A program made the position numbers and the translations under genes. This document shows, piece by piece, positions 54,271 to 64,000 of a stretch of DNA of 64,000 nucleotides. Numbering within the stretch: the stretch's first letter is position 1; every line of letters starts with the position of its first letter. The stretch is taken from positions 17,043,921 to 17,107,920 of the forward strand of contig CM055092.1 of assembly GCA_029204225.1 (NCBI GenBank). Reading direction: 5' to 3'. The stretch is from Diphasiastrum complanatum (taxonomy: Eukaryota > Streptophyta > Lycopodiopsida > Lycopodiales > Lycopodiaceae). The notes under the pieces were generated by a model. That model was given only the letters and a program-made list of their open reading frames with translations, ran no database searches and was not told the DNA's origin.

Positions 54271-54835
54271 CTTCCATTTCTATTCCATTATCCATTCCGT
54301 CCATCACCATCGCATCCTCCATCACTCTTGCCGCCACCCTCACTCCCCTCACATTTAATCCCTCCGATTCTCAGTTGTCTCTCGACAGTCTGGCGTGGAT
54401 GCAGGTCATCAATTTTTCACCCCCACACCAGACCCTTTCTCCTCCATCCTCGCCCTCCTCCATACTCCACACCACCCTTCAGTTCCCCTGTATTCCTCCC
54501 ATCCTCTCGTTTGGACAAACCGTCCTCAACCTCGTTTCCACTATTGCTTCTCAAACCCCACCTGCTTCGCCATCAAAGGCTATCGAGGGCAACCAACCGT
54601 TGCCTGATGACGCATTTGTTCAAACAGTTTTCATACCATCGCCAAATCAGACTGATCCCACCACCCTAGATGGCATCAGGTCCAACGAGAACCTGATTGA
54701 AGATAATGACGACGGAACTCCACAAGTCGTCGGGGCCGATACAACACAAGCCCCTACCAGTGCCAGTATACCGGCTGCTCCCACCGACCTAACGATGGCG
54801 TACCATACCAGATCCGATTGAAGATGAACTCATTC
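54271..54835 (+). other. Pro/Ser/Thr-rich segment within the gypsy insertion
   Basis: CCTCC/CATC-rich DNA. Frame 54375-54821 reads as a Pro/Ser-rich, then acidic linker ending PTDLTMAYHTRSD; another frame is Pro/His-rich and probably artificial. No domain recognised. It could be a gag or protease-proximal linker of the gypsy or a third sequence; its pyrimidine bias is unlike the neighbours. Confidence 0.4.
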
Positions 54836-55596
54836 CTTTGTGAGTCATGTCTTGACTTATGATGACAATGCAAAACTTACTGATGAGTAGATTCTAAATC
54901 ATATGGATCCAACCAAATTTGGAGTACGTTATATTCCTGATGAACCAACAATAAAACCGCCAAAAGTAGTTATATTAAAGGAAGACATGATCATAGGGTC
55001 AATGACGAAGAAACAAGCCAAACAACATTATAATACGGTCCTGAAATGGGAAAATCCTTCTCAAAAGATTGATTCAAAGAATGTGCCACCCTTACTGGAT
55101 AAAGAAAAAGAGAAAGTCAAGGATGATTCTACAAGGTAGAGTTCTAGCAAGACATCATCATCTAGGAAGTCTTCACCTTTAAAGAAGAGTTGTCTTCTCA
55201 GAAGTCATCACCTCCATGATCAATTCCTGCTAAGAAGGCTAAGCGAAGACAAGTCCTTTTGATAAAGAACAAGCCGATGTAGTCCAACATAATATGTCTG
55301 AACATTTTAAACATTATACATTGGATGATGTGGTTATCCTGTTACCTAAAGCACATCGTGAACCCGAAGAACAGGTGCCAAAATCGAAAGATGTTTATGA
55401 TGGCCCAGCTAGGACATAGGCTATGAATCTTGCTGAACCAAGAGAACCATACAAGATTGTACAAATTGGATCACAACTTAATTCTGAACATCATATTTTT
55501 CTGAATCCAGAAAAATGTCAGATATGGGTTTCACATGGAGTTGTGCTTGGGCATGTGATATCGAGACATGGCATTGCCACAGATTATTCTAATCTA
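54836..55596 (+). pseudogene. Gypsy protease-RT linker and RT pieces, second block of the scrambled insertion
   Basis: 54840-55136: HVLTYDDNAKLTD then ILNHMDPTKFGVRYIPDEP, homologous to the linker at 37867-38304, followed by Lys-rich sequence. 55423-55590: MNLAEPREPYKIVQIGSQL, the RT lead-in, joined directly to IFLNPEKCQIWVSHGVVLGHVISRHGIATD, which belongs 200 residues further on, so the RT fingers and palm are deleted. The block order (RNase H first, then linker, then RT) is permuted relative to a normal gypsy pol. Confidence 0.8.
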
Positions 55597-56129
55597 ATCT
55601 TGCCTTAAGGGCATATTCGGATGCTGATTTTGCAGGTGATAAGGCAGATAGGAGGTCCACAAGTGCTTTTGTTACCTTCCTTAGAAATGGCATAGTGTCT
55701 TGGCTTTCCAAAAAGCAAGATACCATTTCTCTATCTTCAACCGAATCGGAATACAAGGCACTAACATCCACAACAAAGGAGATCCTATGGTTGAAGAGGC
55801 TTTTGGTGGAATTACAAGTCATGGAGGCCGAGGAGCAGCCAACAATATTTTGTGACAACCAATCAAGCCAAGCATTAGCAACCAATCCCACGTTCCATGC
55901 AAGGAGCAAGCACATAGAGATTGCTCACCATTTTGTGAGGGAAAAGGTTCAAGCAAAGGAGATCAAGCTACATCATGTGTCTTCTTCATATTGCTTTGCT
56001 GATCTACTCACTAAAGCCTTGCCAAAGGTTTCATATTTCAAGTTAAGGTCAGCCTTAGGAGTTGTAGATAGATGTACTATAGTTGTAAGGAGGAGTGTTA
56101 GAATTAAGCAATTTTCAAATGGTTTTTGA
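55597..56129 (+). pseudogene. Copia RNase H, continuation after the gypsy insertion
   Basis: LRAYSDADFAGDKADRRSTSAFVTFLRNGIVSWLSKKQDTISLSSTESEYKAL, TTKEILWLKRLL, IFCDNQSSQALATNPTFHARSKHIEIAHHFVREKV, KLHHVSSSYCFADLLTKALPK. It picks up where the copia RT stopped at 53826. Catalytic Asp (SDAD), Glu (TESEY) and Asp (CDNQS) are kept and no stop interrupts the 55695-56129 frame. The purine tract AAGGAGGAG (56086-56095) and the 3' LTR start follow; the coding frame overlaps the LTR start by about 30 bp. Confidence 0.92.
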
Positions 56130-56170
56130 TGTATTTTGACATCTATGTAGATCCACACATACCGAAACTC
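56096..56170 (+). repeat. 3' LTR of the nested copia, truncated
   Basis: TGTTAGAATTAAGCAATTTTC... matches the first 70 bp or so of the 5' LTR (48724 onward) after the purine tract. From about 56165 the similarity ends abruptly, so some 600 bp of the 3' LTR has been lost or replaced. Confidence 0.8.
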
Positions 56171-57230
56171 CACCTGCGTGTGAGAAGAGTTCTGTGTCTA
56201 GGATCAGAAGATTCAACTGTCCTCTAGTGAAGCAGGACTATTACTCATGAGAGAACCGTGTTTTTCTCACGCCAACGCACTACGTGGATTTGCATGTAGT
56301 TCTTGAAAAAATTCAGAAGAGAATTCAATATAAACGATTTTCTTATTGTATCTGATTTTGAATGCGAATGCATATGCTGCTTATTTTGTATGTCTGAGTT
56401 TTTTTTGTTCTTTTGAATTTTGAACTTTGGTTGAAATTATGTCGAATGTTGTATTAATTTTGTGAATGTAGATCAGTAGTGACTGACTACACTCTGGAGG
56501 ACTGTAGGAGTGACTCAGCTGGCAGTGTCCAGCAGTCGCATCTAAACTCCATCTGAGTCCTGTAAGAGGAACACGATCCGCGATCGCGACTATTTCGCGA
56601 ATTCTCCTGTCATCACTCGTCCACGTCAACGATCCTAATTTGTTGACCGTATACACTATGTACAGTTGTCACAGAAGCCATATACTTCCAAGTACAACGA
56701 CTTTTTCAATTAGGTGACAAACATTCAATGTAGTTAATACACGGATGGAATCTATAAATAGATCATCCAAGCAAAGATTAGTGGTTGCTCCATCCATGAG
56801 ACATATTATTTGAGCCTCCCAATTACGTCGTCAATTTTAGTTGTAATTAGTATTGTGCTTCAGTGTAATATAGCAGCAACATGTTTTTATCTATGTACAA
56901 CATAGATGAATGCTTGTTGTGATTGAATGCACTTTCATTGCTATTTGATTGCACTTGTATACTCACTCTGATCAGAACACAAACATCTACGACTCCTCAA
57001 TTTCTGATCAGATGATGGCTATCTTGGACGTGAGAGAAACTCGTGATATCATATTGCTCTTTCATTTGTTTCAGAACTATACGTCACATTGCATTTGGTT
57101 TCGGTAGTACCACACACAAACCATCTCTAATCTCTTCAGTGGACTTTACTCTTGTTTTAGAGTATGAATTATTTTTTAAGATCTTGTTGGGCAATCAAAA
57201 CACATAAAGCTGTGATTATCTTTAGCATAA
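56171..57230. other. Gene-free stretch between the truncated 3' LTR and the outer LTR end
   Basis: No domain recognised. CTCACGCCAACGCAC near 56259 resembles the inverse of a word at 30715, and a CGCGATCGCGACTATTTCGCG inverted-repeat-rich spot lies near 56578-56600. It may be a further LTR fragment plus the middle of the outer LTR. Confidence 0.35.
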
Positions 57231-57315
57231 GCTGTCTATTAGACTGTTTTTGCACCTAGCAGCCAATTAGAACGGGAGAGCTGTTCCACGTTCTTCCTTC
57301 AACCTTACCCCATCA
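57231..57315 (+). repeat. Right end of the split LTR
   Basis: CACCTAGCAGCCAATTAG, GGGAGAGCTGTTCCAC and ...CTTACCCCATCA match 4300-4377, the LTR end before the copia primer site at 4381. Together with the left part at 47703 and the flanking AAAAC duplications it defines one LTR opened by insertions. Confidence 0.75.
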
Positions 57316-57320
57316 AAAAC
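57316..57320 (+). other. Target site duplication AAAAC, right
   Basis: AAAAC, matching 47698-47702. The sequence after it (CTGAGGGCTAATGAGAAGATGGCG) resumes the repeat vocabulary that precedes the left LTR part. Confidence 0.75.
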
Positions 57321-57580
57321 TGAGGGCTAATGAGAAGATGGCGAAAATTTAGGGTTATGCCAAAAAATGAAGAATGCGAAGTTTTAAGGTTATGGCAAAA
57401 AATGCGAAAGGGTTAGGTTTATGGCAAAAGGGTTAGGTTAAAAACCGAAAAATGGGGCAATTAAGGGTTTCGGGAGAAAGCAAGAAATGCAACAATTTAG
57501 GGTTCACAAAAGCAAAAATACGAAGGTCACAAAAAAGTGAAGCCTAAAAAAAAATCTGTGCGCAAAAAAAGTAAAGGAAC
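57321..57580 (+). repeat. Minisatellite with telomere-like words, right block
   Basis: GAGAAGATGGCGAAAATTTAG, GTTATGGCAAAAAATGCGAA, GGGTTAGGTTTATGGCAAAA and similar units of 25-30 bp. This is the continuation of 47550-47697 on the other side of the inserted LTR. Confidence 0.7.
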
Positions 57581-57599
57581 TGGTCGAAAAAAACAGAAC

Positions 57600-58435
57600 C
57601 CGGTTGAGTTTTCTGTGTCTGTCTCGGTCGAGATGGCTACGTGCAGGCGCGGTCGAGATCTCAAAGTAATGACCTGGTTGAGTTTTGAGTGAGAATTGTT
57701 GATCGAGATCTGAGGAGAATAACAGTCAGTTGAGATCTGAAGTGTGGACCCTGTCGAGATTACTTCTATCTGGACTCGGACGAGATCGTGATGGAACTAC
57801 TCGGTTGAGAGTGTGATGGAGTGGCGCGGGCGAGTTTCTGAGGGAGAGTCACAGGCGCAGCCAAGAGTGTGATGGAGGGGCACAGCTGAGATTTGAGTAG
57901 GAAGCACGGTCGAGAGCTGAGCCTTGTGGCTCAATCGAATGTTGATGGAGGGGCGCGGTTGAGATGGCGATGGATGGACGCGACTAAGATGCCAACGGAG
58001 GGGCTGCTGAGATGCCTATGGAGGGGCTCGGCTGAGATAGTAACCAAAATAGCTCGGTCGAGATCTGAGTGTGTTTTTGGTTTCGTTCGAGCTCTGACAA
58101 AATTTTTATTTTATTTTATTTTGGACGCGGTTGAGATTTGATGCATTTTCGACTCGGTCGAGATAGAGTCAAAAAACGACACGGTCGAGATGGAGTTAAA
58201 AAATGACTCGGTCGAGATTTTGAAATTTTTTTTTTTTAAAAGTTTAGGATTTAGGCTGAGACGTTAATGGAGTGTCGCGGCTGAGATGTTGATGATGGAC
58301 TCGGTTGGGATGTGAATGAACTAGGTCTCAGGTTGAGATGGGAGAGAAGGAGGACTCGGTTGAGAGTGTAAACCAAGAGCTTGGATGAGAGGGTGACGGA
58401 AGGAGGTCGCGGCTGAGGTACGAGAAGGAGGAAAT
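57600..58435 (+). repeat. Degenerate minisatellite, CGGTCGAGAT core, about 30 units
   Basis: About 30 successive units of 24-30 bp, each with CGGTCGAGAT or a close variant (CGGTTGAGAT, CGGCTGAGAT, TGGTTGAGTT, TGATCGAGAT) followed by 14-20 variable bases often including GTGATGGA or GGAGGGG. The core is far better kept than the spacer. Not a CRISPR: units are short, in a plant genome, and the cores vary. The 57893-58141 reading frame is a product of the repeat. It starts soon after the telomere-like block. Confidence 0.85.
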
Positions 58436-59650
58436 GGGGTTGTGTGCAGGAGATGGAGAGCTTTGTGCAAGAATGCAGCTGGTGTGCAGGGATGCAACTG
58501 GGATTCACAGATTGCGGGTCTTGTGGAGCGGTGATCAGGGGTAGTGTTGCAACATTTATCATTTCAGAATGTGAGTGAGCAAGCGGCAACGAGCCAAATG
58601 TTTACAGATCCCCTACTCTAGAGGATCTATTGGCTTTTTGTTTCTTGCTTTTGATGCTTTCAAGAATGGTTCTGCCTATTATCAGGCTTCTCGGACATTT
58701 TCTGGATGTTTTCTTGTTATTGCAATGCCCAAAATCAGGCAAAGGGTCTGATTAATGTTGTAGTATTGTCCTACCTGTCAGAAGACACTCAAGTTTGTCA
58801 CTCTTGCATTGAAGCACATGCATAAATGACCATAATCATTCAAGCATGTATGCCAAAATGTTCAATTATCAAATGAGCATGCATAATCATTGAACAATAA
58901 TTGAAATCCTACTCTACTGCTGTAGAAATGACTTACAGTCAGATCCTAACATTCTACACTTGCATAAAAAACAAGAAACAAGAAACTATTTTACAGCATT
59001 TTAGAAGTCCAAGAATGAAGAAACCAACCAGTCTTTTGATTCTTGGACATCCCAAGAACATCAAGAACATGGTTCAAGAGAATATGCAAGAACTATACCA
59101 CAAACCCAGTCTATTTAGTTTACCTAAATGTTGATTCCTACAGTAATCCACAAACAAGAAATGAAATCTAATCCATTCTAGGAAAGCAGGAAAACTAATA
59201 CACTCTATTGTCCACAACCACACACAAAAACTCAAAAAACAAGCATGATCAAGGAGCTCAATGGATGCACCAAGGCTCGTGGAGACTCTTCTCATGGAGT
59301 CGGTACATTTCACAAAAAGCTCCTTTTCTCAAAGAGGGTGTCTCTTAAATAAGCAAGAGAGCTCCTTGGGTCGCATCCTAGTGGCGTTTCCACATTTTAC
59401 AAATTACAAGTGGAATTAGGCTTTCCACTAGAGGTCACCATAAAAAGGTGGCTCACTCTACTTTATTTAAGAGAGGTCTACTTGCATTTATTACATTTTG
59501 CCTAGAAATACTAGTCCCTACATGGTAATTCCATCTTTCAGAATTCACCATGAGGCTTACATAGTTCTTGCTTGTCATTACTAACTAGTATTCCTCGGCT
59601 CTCATACTCGGCTCTCAATCTTCGTTCGTCTCATCTTCTCAGAGACCTCC
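58436..59650. other. Gene-free stretch
   Basis: No domain recognised. GAATCTCTCTTTTTGAG-type words elsewhere in the window are not repeated here. Short frames at 58901-59134 (plus) and 59313-59074 (minus) have no family features. CTCGGCTCTCATACTCGGCTCTC near 59594 is a small duplicated word. Confidence 0.4.
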
Positions 59651-59654
59651 TCAG

Positions 59655-60260
59655 TCTAAGGTGAGAGGTGATCCTGGGTAGCTCTGGTCGAGTATCTTGG
59701 GGATTCATCAAAATCAATCGACAAGAAGTCAAGTCAAATCTATGTAGAGATCTTGACATGACAGATTTGGACATAATGCGTTACTGCTTGGGTGTGAAAG
59801 TTTGGCAAAGCAATGAAGCAATTGCACTTGTTACTACTCAAAAGGTTTTGCATGAAAAATAGTAAGGTATTATCTACACCTATTGAAGTTGGCGTAAATC
59901 TTTCAAAGTATGATGATTTGTGATTCCTTTGATGCAACTAAGTATCGTTCTTTGGTGGGAAGCCTTATCTATCTGACCACTACAAGACCTGACATTTGTT
60001 ATGCGGTGGGTCTAGTAAGTCAGTTTATGCATTCACCAAAGTAGTCGCATTGGAAAACTGCCAAGCGTATTCTCAGATACGTGAAGGGTACTTCAAGGTT
60101 TGGCTTATTTTACTCCCATGATACTAATCTTGTAAAACTAGAAGCCTATGCTGATGTGGATTGGGGCACTAATATGGACGATAGACGCTCTACATCAAGG
60201 TACGTAGTTCACATTGGTAATGGTTGTTTCTCATGGCACATAATTTTTACTGATGAATCT
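59655..60260 (+). pseudogene. Copia RT end and RNase H start, plus strand
   Basis: FIKINRQEVKSNLCRDLDMTDLDIMRYCLGVKVWQSNEAI, a frame break, [50 protein letters not shown], a stop, HWKTAKRILRYVKGTSRFGLFYSHDTN, LEAYADVDWG.NMDDRRSTSRYVVHIGNGCFSWH. This is the second half of copia RT and the start of RNase H, cut at about 60250. It is the closest relative in the window of the minus-strand fragment at 1260-2460, with stretches nearly identical in DNA. Confidence 0.8.
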
Positions 60261-63200
60261 TGATGATTCACAAATCATGCGTCTTACAAGCAATATAATT
60301 TAAAACTATCAGTCTCTAGTGAATCCTCTTCACACGGATTGTTTTACCAAATAATTTCATCCAAGAGTAATCAACTACTCAAGTTGATTGCCAATGATTC
60401 ATAAATCTCAAATGTATAGGTGCTGAATTCAGTTATACTTGTATAACACCACATTTAGATCCTCATCTAAATAATTTATAAGTTAAAACATAAATCTTCC
60501 ACAGAAAGATCCATTAACTCTGCAAGTACTTGACTCAACAATACTTGATTATGTTCACCGACTAGGTTAATAATAACCCTAGTAACCAGGAATACATAGT
60601 GCACAAATTTGAATAATCTCATTATGATCCAGTACATAAACACATTCTTATCTGGCGGATTCCTCCAGAATCCACATATGTTACTCACATATCTCAATGA
60701 AAATCTTGTAACTCAGCTACAAAAGAATTTCTATTTCTCATGAGTAAATAACATATATGGGAAATCTCTGGGATGAATAATATATTCATTCTCACTAGTT
60801 TCCAACCCAGTTCACCTCTAATAACATAATTTCTTCCACTCAATCAACCTTCCCTGATCCTAGTACTCAGACTAAGATTAGGTTGATCTAATACAGACAC
60901 TCCAGACTCAAACTCTGATCAAACTTACTCCTATTTCAATTAGAATGGAACTAGTAACTTTCACTGTACTACTTATAGGTAATCATATCAAAATTCCAAA
61001 GCAATTCTAGTTCCATATTGTTCTAGACAATCTCTAGAGACTTTCTCTTATTCAAAAAGTTCCAATTTGGTATCTTACTTTGAATCTATCAGAACAATCT
61101 CATTTCTATACCATAGTTGGTTCTCTTCCAAAAACTATGCAACCAACAGATCCCCAGATATTATTTTATCCCATTACTTCACCCCTCCTTTTAAAGAAAT
61201 TATCAATTTCTATAAAAGTTAACTGGAAAGATGACATATGAAAATCTCCAAGTCCATGAGAAGTCAGTAATAAGTGTTATCCACAAAAGAATTCACTCTA
61301 TTACAAACATGACTATTCCTTCAAATATTTTCAACCTGAGTGACAATATCTTTCATTCCACTGAAATCTATTTATGCAACAGAGATATCCTACGTTTAAG
61401 AAATTGAAACACTTTGACCTTATAATTTATCTGACTTCCAAGTCTATTCCCATAAATAGTAATTCATATGATATAGCAGTCTTTCAGAAGAATAATTTCA
61501 TGTTGGAAAGAATCATATAAACCAGTTTGATGTCTTATATTCGAGAAATTACTAAGAAGTAAAAGATGTTTGATTAGTCTCCTTCTTACTAATCGACTAA
61601 TCAGTTTTAATCTTCATCCATTGTTTATCTAGTTCTGCGGATTTTCCCAGTCTTTTTTGCAAAATCCTGACAATTGAGAAATTTTCACATGTGTGAACCA
61701 GGTGCAAGTACAAAGGATCAAGAGAATCAATGATTGCACACTAAACTAGCTTCTATTCCAAAAACAATGAGATGGAAAGCATTGGCAAGCTAGTTAGCAT
61801 GAAGGCAAGAGCATTCATCACAATCTAACTACCATTACACCTCAAATCAATCAAATGGAAACTTTACTTGAAAAAGTGTATTCTTGTGGTACAAAGCCAC
61901 CTTATTTATAATACAAGAGGCCTTCTAGAACTCGTGGAGAGAGAGAACAATCTAGATGCCACATTGCCTCTACCTCTCTACTAGATGACAAAAAGAGAGA
62001 TGGATAAGACTTGAGAATCTCTCTTTTTGAGAATCCTTTGACCTACAAGAGTAGCCTCAAATGCTTCTTGATAGGTTCTAGACCTACACATCACTATGAA
62101 GACAAAAAACTAACTTGACTCTAATTGGAAAGTTACTAGACTAGTCTACCTCAAGTTTGGACAAACCCCAAAACTTGAATCTCTAAGTTTAATATTATTT
62201 TAATTTTACAATATTTTCACAACAATGTCGTCTTTTTTGCCTGTGGCAGTTTTAGTTCATTTCTGTAGAGTGACAGTTTCACTTCATTTATGCAGACAGA
62301 CTGTTTATGGCCACTTTCCACCGCTTATCAGCAATCACTGAGAAGAAACTAGATGGATGCCAACGGACATCAGCCAACTGGCGATCGCATTTGATGATCA
62401 AATTGCTTAGTATATATAGTTGTTCATATTCATACAGTTTTCAAGCTATGAATAAGAAGGCATTAACTCTAGGGACAAGCTTCTATCAACTAACAGATCC
62501 AATGTAATCCATGTATCAGATTCTACTTCTAAGCTCACAATTGACATCCAAAATTGTGGACTACTCAATGGTCACAAAGATATCAATAAAGAATTCAACT
62601 AAATGAATTCAATTCAGGAAATTAATATATGGTATTAAGCAATTATTCCCTAGAATTACCAAAATCCTAACAACAAAATACAATTTCTGATCACACTTAC
62701 TACCTCTGATGTCTACTCTTCTTCCCCCCTTAGGATTTTCAGTCCCCTGAAAATCTATTTCAGCTAAGTACCAAGAAGACGTAAAGACATTAATAAATAT
62801 TAAAAGTGAATTAATGTAGAAAAAAAGTCTGAAACAATTCCATTTCTATCCTATACCTGGATTGAATTCTTGATATACAAAAATCATCCATTAGTATGAA
62901 AAACGATACCAGTTTGATCTTTTGCATACAATTTACCATAGGATTTAACCAAAAAATAAAATCAATTTTTTACTTTTGGTCAGTTCCTATCAATTACAAA
63001 TTTTCCAACAAAATTGGACTGTTTTAGGACTGGTTTGGCATTACTCTGTTAATATTGACAAAAACTATCCAAACTTAGAATATGAAATTACATGAATGAA
63101 AATCCTATCAATAGGATTTCAGTAACTCTTAAATTGTATCCAAGCAAGATTTTCCATGTTTGGATAAAGAGTTTTGTCACCACTCATTCTACCTGGCCAT

Positions 63201-63300
63201 TTCATATTGTTTGATGGTTTTAGATTCAATTTTGATGAGTATCTTGCACAAATGTTCGCTTGACCCATTTCTAATGATCAAAATCAATTAGAAATATATC
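60261..63300. other. Gene-free, AT-rich stretch
   Basis: Three kilobases without a recognised domain on either strand. TTTTCACATGTGTGAACC near 61684 resembles the copia LTR words near 48740-48800. CTTCTTCCCCCCTTAGG near 62726 would be a polypurine tract on the minus strand, which hints at a minus-strand LTR element to its left, but no LTR ends or coding were confirmed. Confidence 0.35.
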
Positions 63301-63304
63301 AGAG

Positions 63305-64000
63305 TGTTGAATTTATCTCCTCTACTCTCCTAAATCCCATGTAAATGTAGTTCCATTCATTGCTGCATATTTACTTGCATTGTCGCGCAGCTCAACTACT
63401 GAAGACGAGCAAGAGAAGATGGCCAACATATCAGAGTTGGACAAACTATCGGGTAGACCCAACCTGGTCGACATATCGGGGAAGCCTGACTTATCGGACT
63501 CCTCATGCTCATCCTCTATACTGTGCAACCAACTTGACAATGACAGTAGCCACGATCTTCTTCCTGACGGTGCAACGGCTCCACACCACCTGTTGTACAC
63601 TCATCTACATAAATGTAGATAGCACATAGATTATTTAATATGTATGCAATTGGTAATAATCAAGAACACGGATTTATCGAATCCGATGAGACAAACATAG
63701 TAGATGCTTTCATGCATTGATTCTCCTCTTCAGATGGATCGTCAATAATAAGCTCATAGTTTTTACAGTTTGTAGTTAGCTTTGTGAGCACGCGGTTTCG
63801 CCCGCCATTGTGTTGTGCTCCACTGCATCACTGACTTGTATCTCATTACAATCAATCTGAATATAATCTGTCTAGTTCTGTTTCAAGTTCTGTCAGTATT
63901 TGCAATGCGTTCTGCTCTTTGTGTGACCTTCTGATTGCTTTGTTTGATTGTCTGCTCTTGCTACCACTATCACCACACACCTAGCTCTAAACTTAACTTC
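63305..64000 (+). repeat. Probable LTR start, running off the right edge
   Basis: TGTTGAATTTATCTCCTCTA and the next 60 bp match positions 61-1 read on the minus strand. The small frame at 63380-63622 (acidic, Ser/Asp-rich, starting MSRSSTTEDEQEKMAN) has no recognised domain and is treated as chance. No partner LTR or primer site is visible before the window ends. Confidence 0.35.

Noticed and set aside
54148-54669. Single 173-codon protein with a Pro/His-rich C-terminal half
   Set aside because: The first 33 codons are gypsy RNase H; the rest is a pyrimidine-rich segment open in several frames at once.
57600-58435. CRISPR-like array of short repeats and variable spacers
   Set aside because: Cores are about 10 bp and variable, the genome is a plant nuclear one, and there are no cas genes. 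It is a degenerate minisatellite.

Overview
This window is nuclear DNA of a land plant with a large, repeat-rich genome. It holds one convincing host gene, an NRAMP-type divalent-metal transporter of 13 exons with introns up to 4.9 kb. Almost everything else is decayed retrotransposon: Ty1/copia pieces with tRNA-iMet-type primer sites, Ty3/gypsy pieces with a tRNA-Asp-type primer site, one LINE tail, two tRNA-like (SINE-like) heads and a MITE family. Long introns holding repeat debris and old, stop-riddled elements would suit a gymnosperm or another large-genome vascular plant. The species cannot be named from the sequence. There are no bacterial operons, rRNA genes or CRISPR arrays.

Layout. 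1-8.1 kb: copia fragments in both orientations (integrase, RT and RNase H pieces) with LTR pieces, including a gag-less plus-strand copia at 4.38-6.98 kb. 8.1-11.5 kb: gene-free DNA with local duplications and two tRNA-like heads. 11.6-23.1 kb: the NRAMP gene on the plus strand, with a CT microsatellite in its 5' leader, old retroelement pieces in intron 9 and a diverged tandem triplication in intron 10. 23.2-32 kb: a copia gag flanked by 107-bp direct repeats, LTR-like DNA, a small secreted-type ORF, a 283-codon ORF of unknown nature, a LINE tail, an LTR with primer site and a copia RNase H piece.

32-44 kb: a largely legible minus-strand Ty3/gypsy element. From right to left it has an LTR (43174-44017), tRNA-Asp-type primer site, long leader, gag, zinc knuckles, protease, RT, RNase H and integrase C-terminus, then an extra coiled-coil ORF of about 890 codons downstream of pol. 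44-47.7 kb: a second gypsy gag on the minus strand, followed by its A-rich, telomere-like minisatellite flank. 47.7-57.3 kb: a nest. One LTR, bounded by the 5-bp duplication AAAAC, is split by a copia element with recognisable gag, protease, integrase, RT and RNase H, and that copia is itself split inside RT/RNase H by a scrambled gypsy segment. 57.3-58.4 kb: telomere-like repeats and then about 30 units of a degenerate minisatellite. 58.4-64 kb: mostly gene-free, with another copia RT/RNase H fragment and a probable LTR start at the right edge that matches, inverted, the left edge.

The genes do not form a pathway. The NRAMP gene is the only probable host function. The rest records successive insertions: the 47.7 kb LTR went into gypsy-related repeat DNA, copia sits in that LTR, and gypsy and MITE sequences sit in copia. 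Exon coordinates were derived by hand from splice signals and reading phase, and are mutually consistent through all 13 exons.
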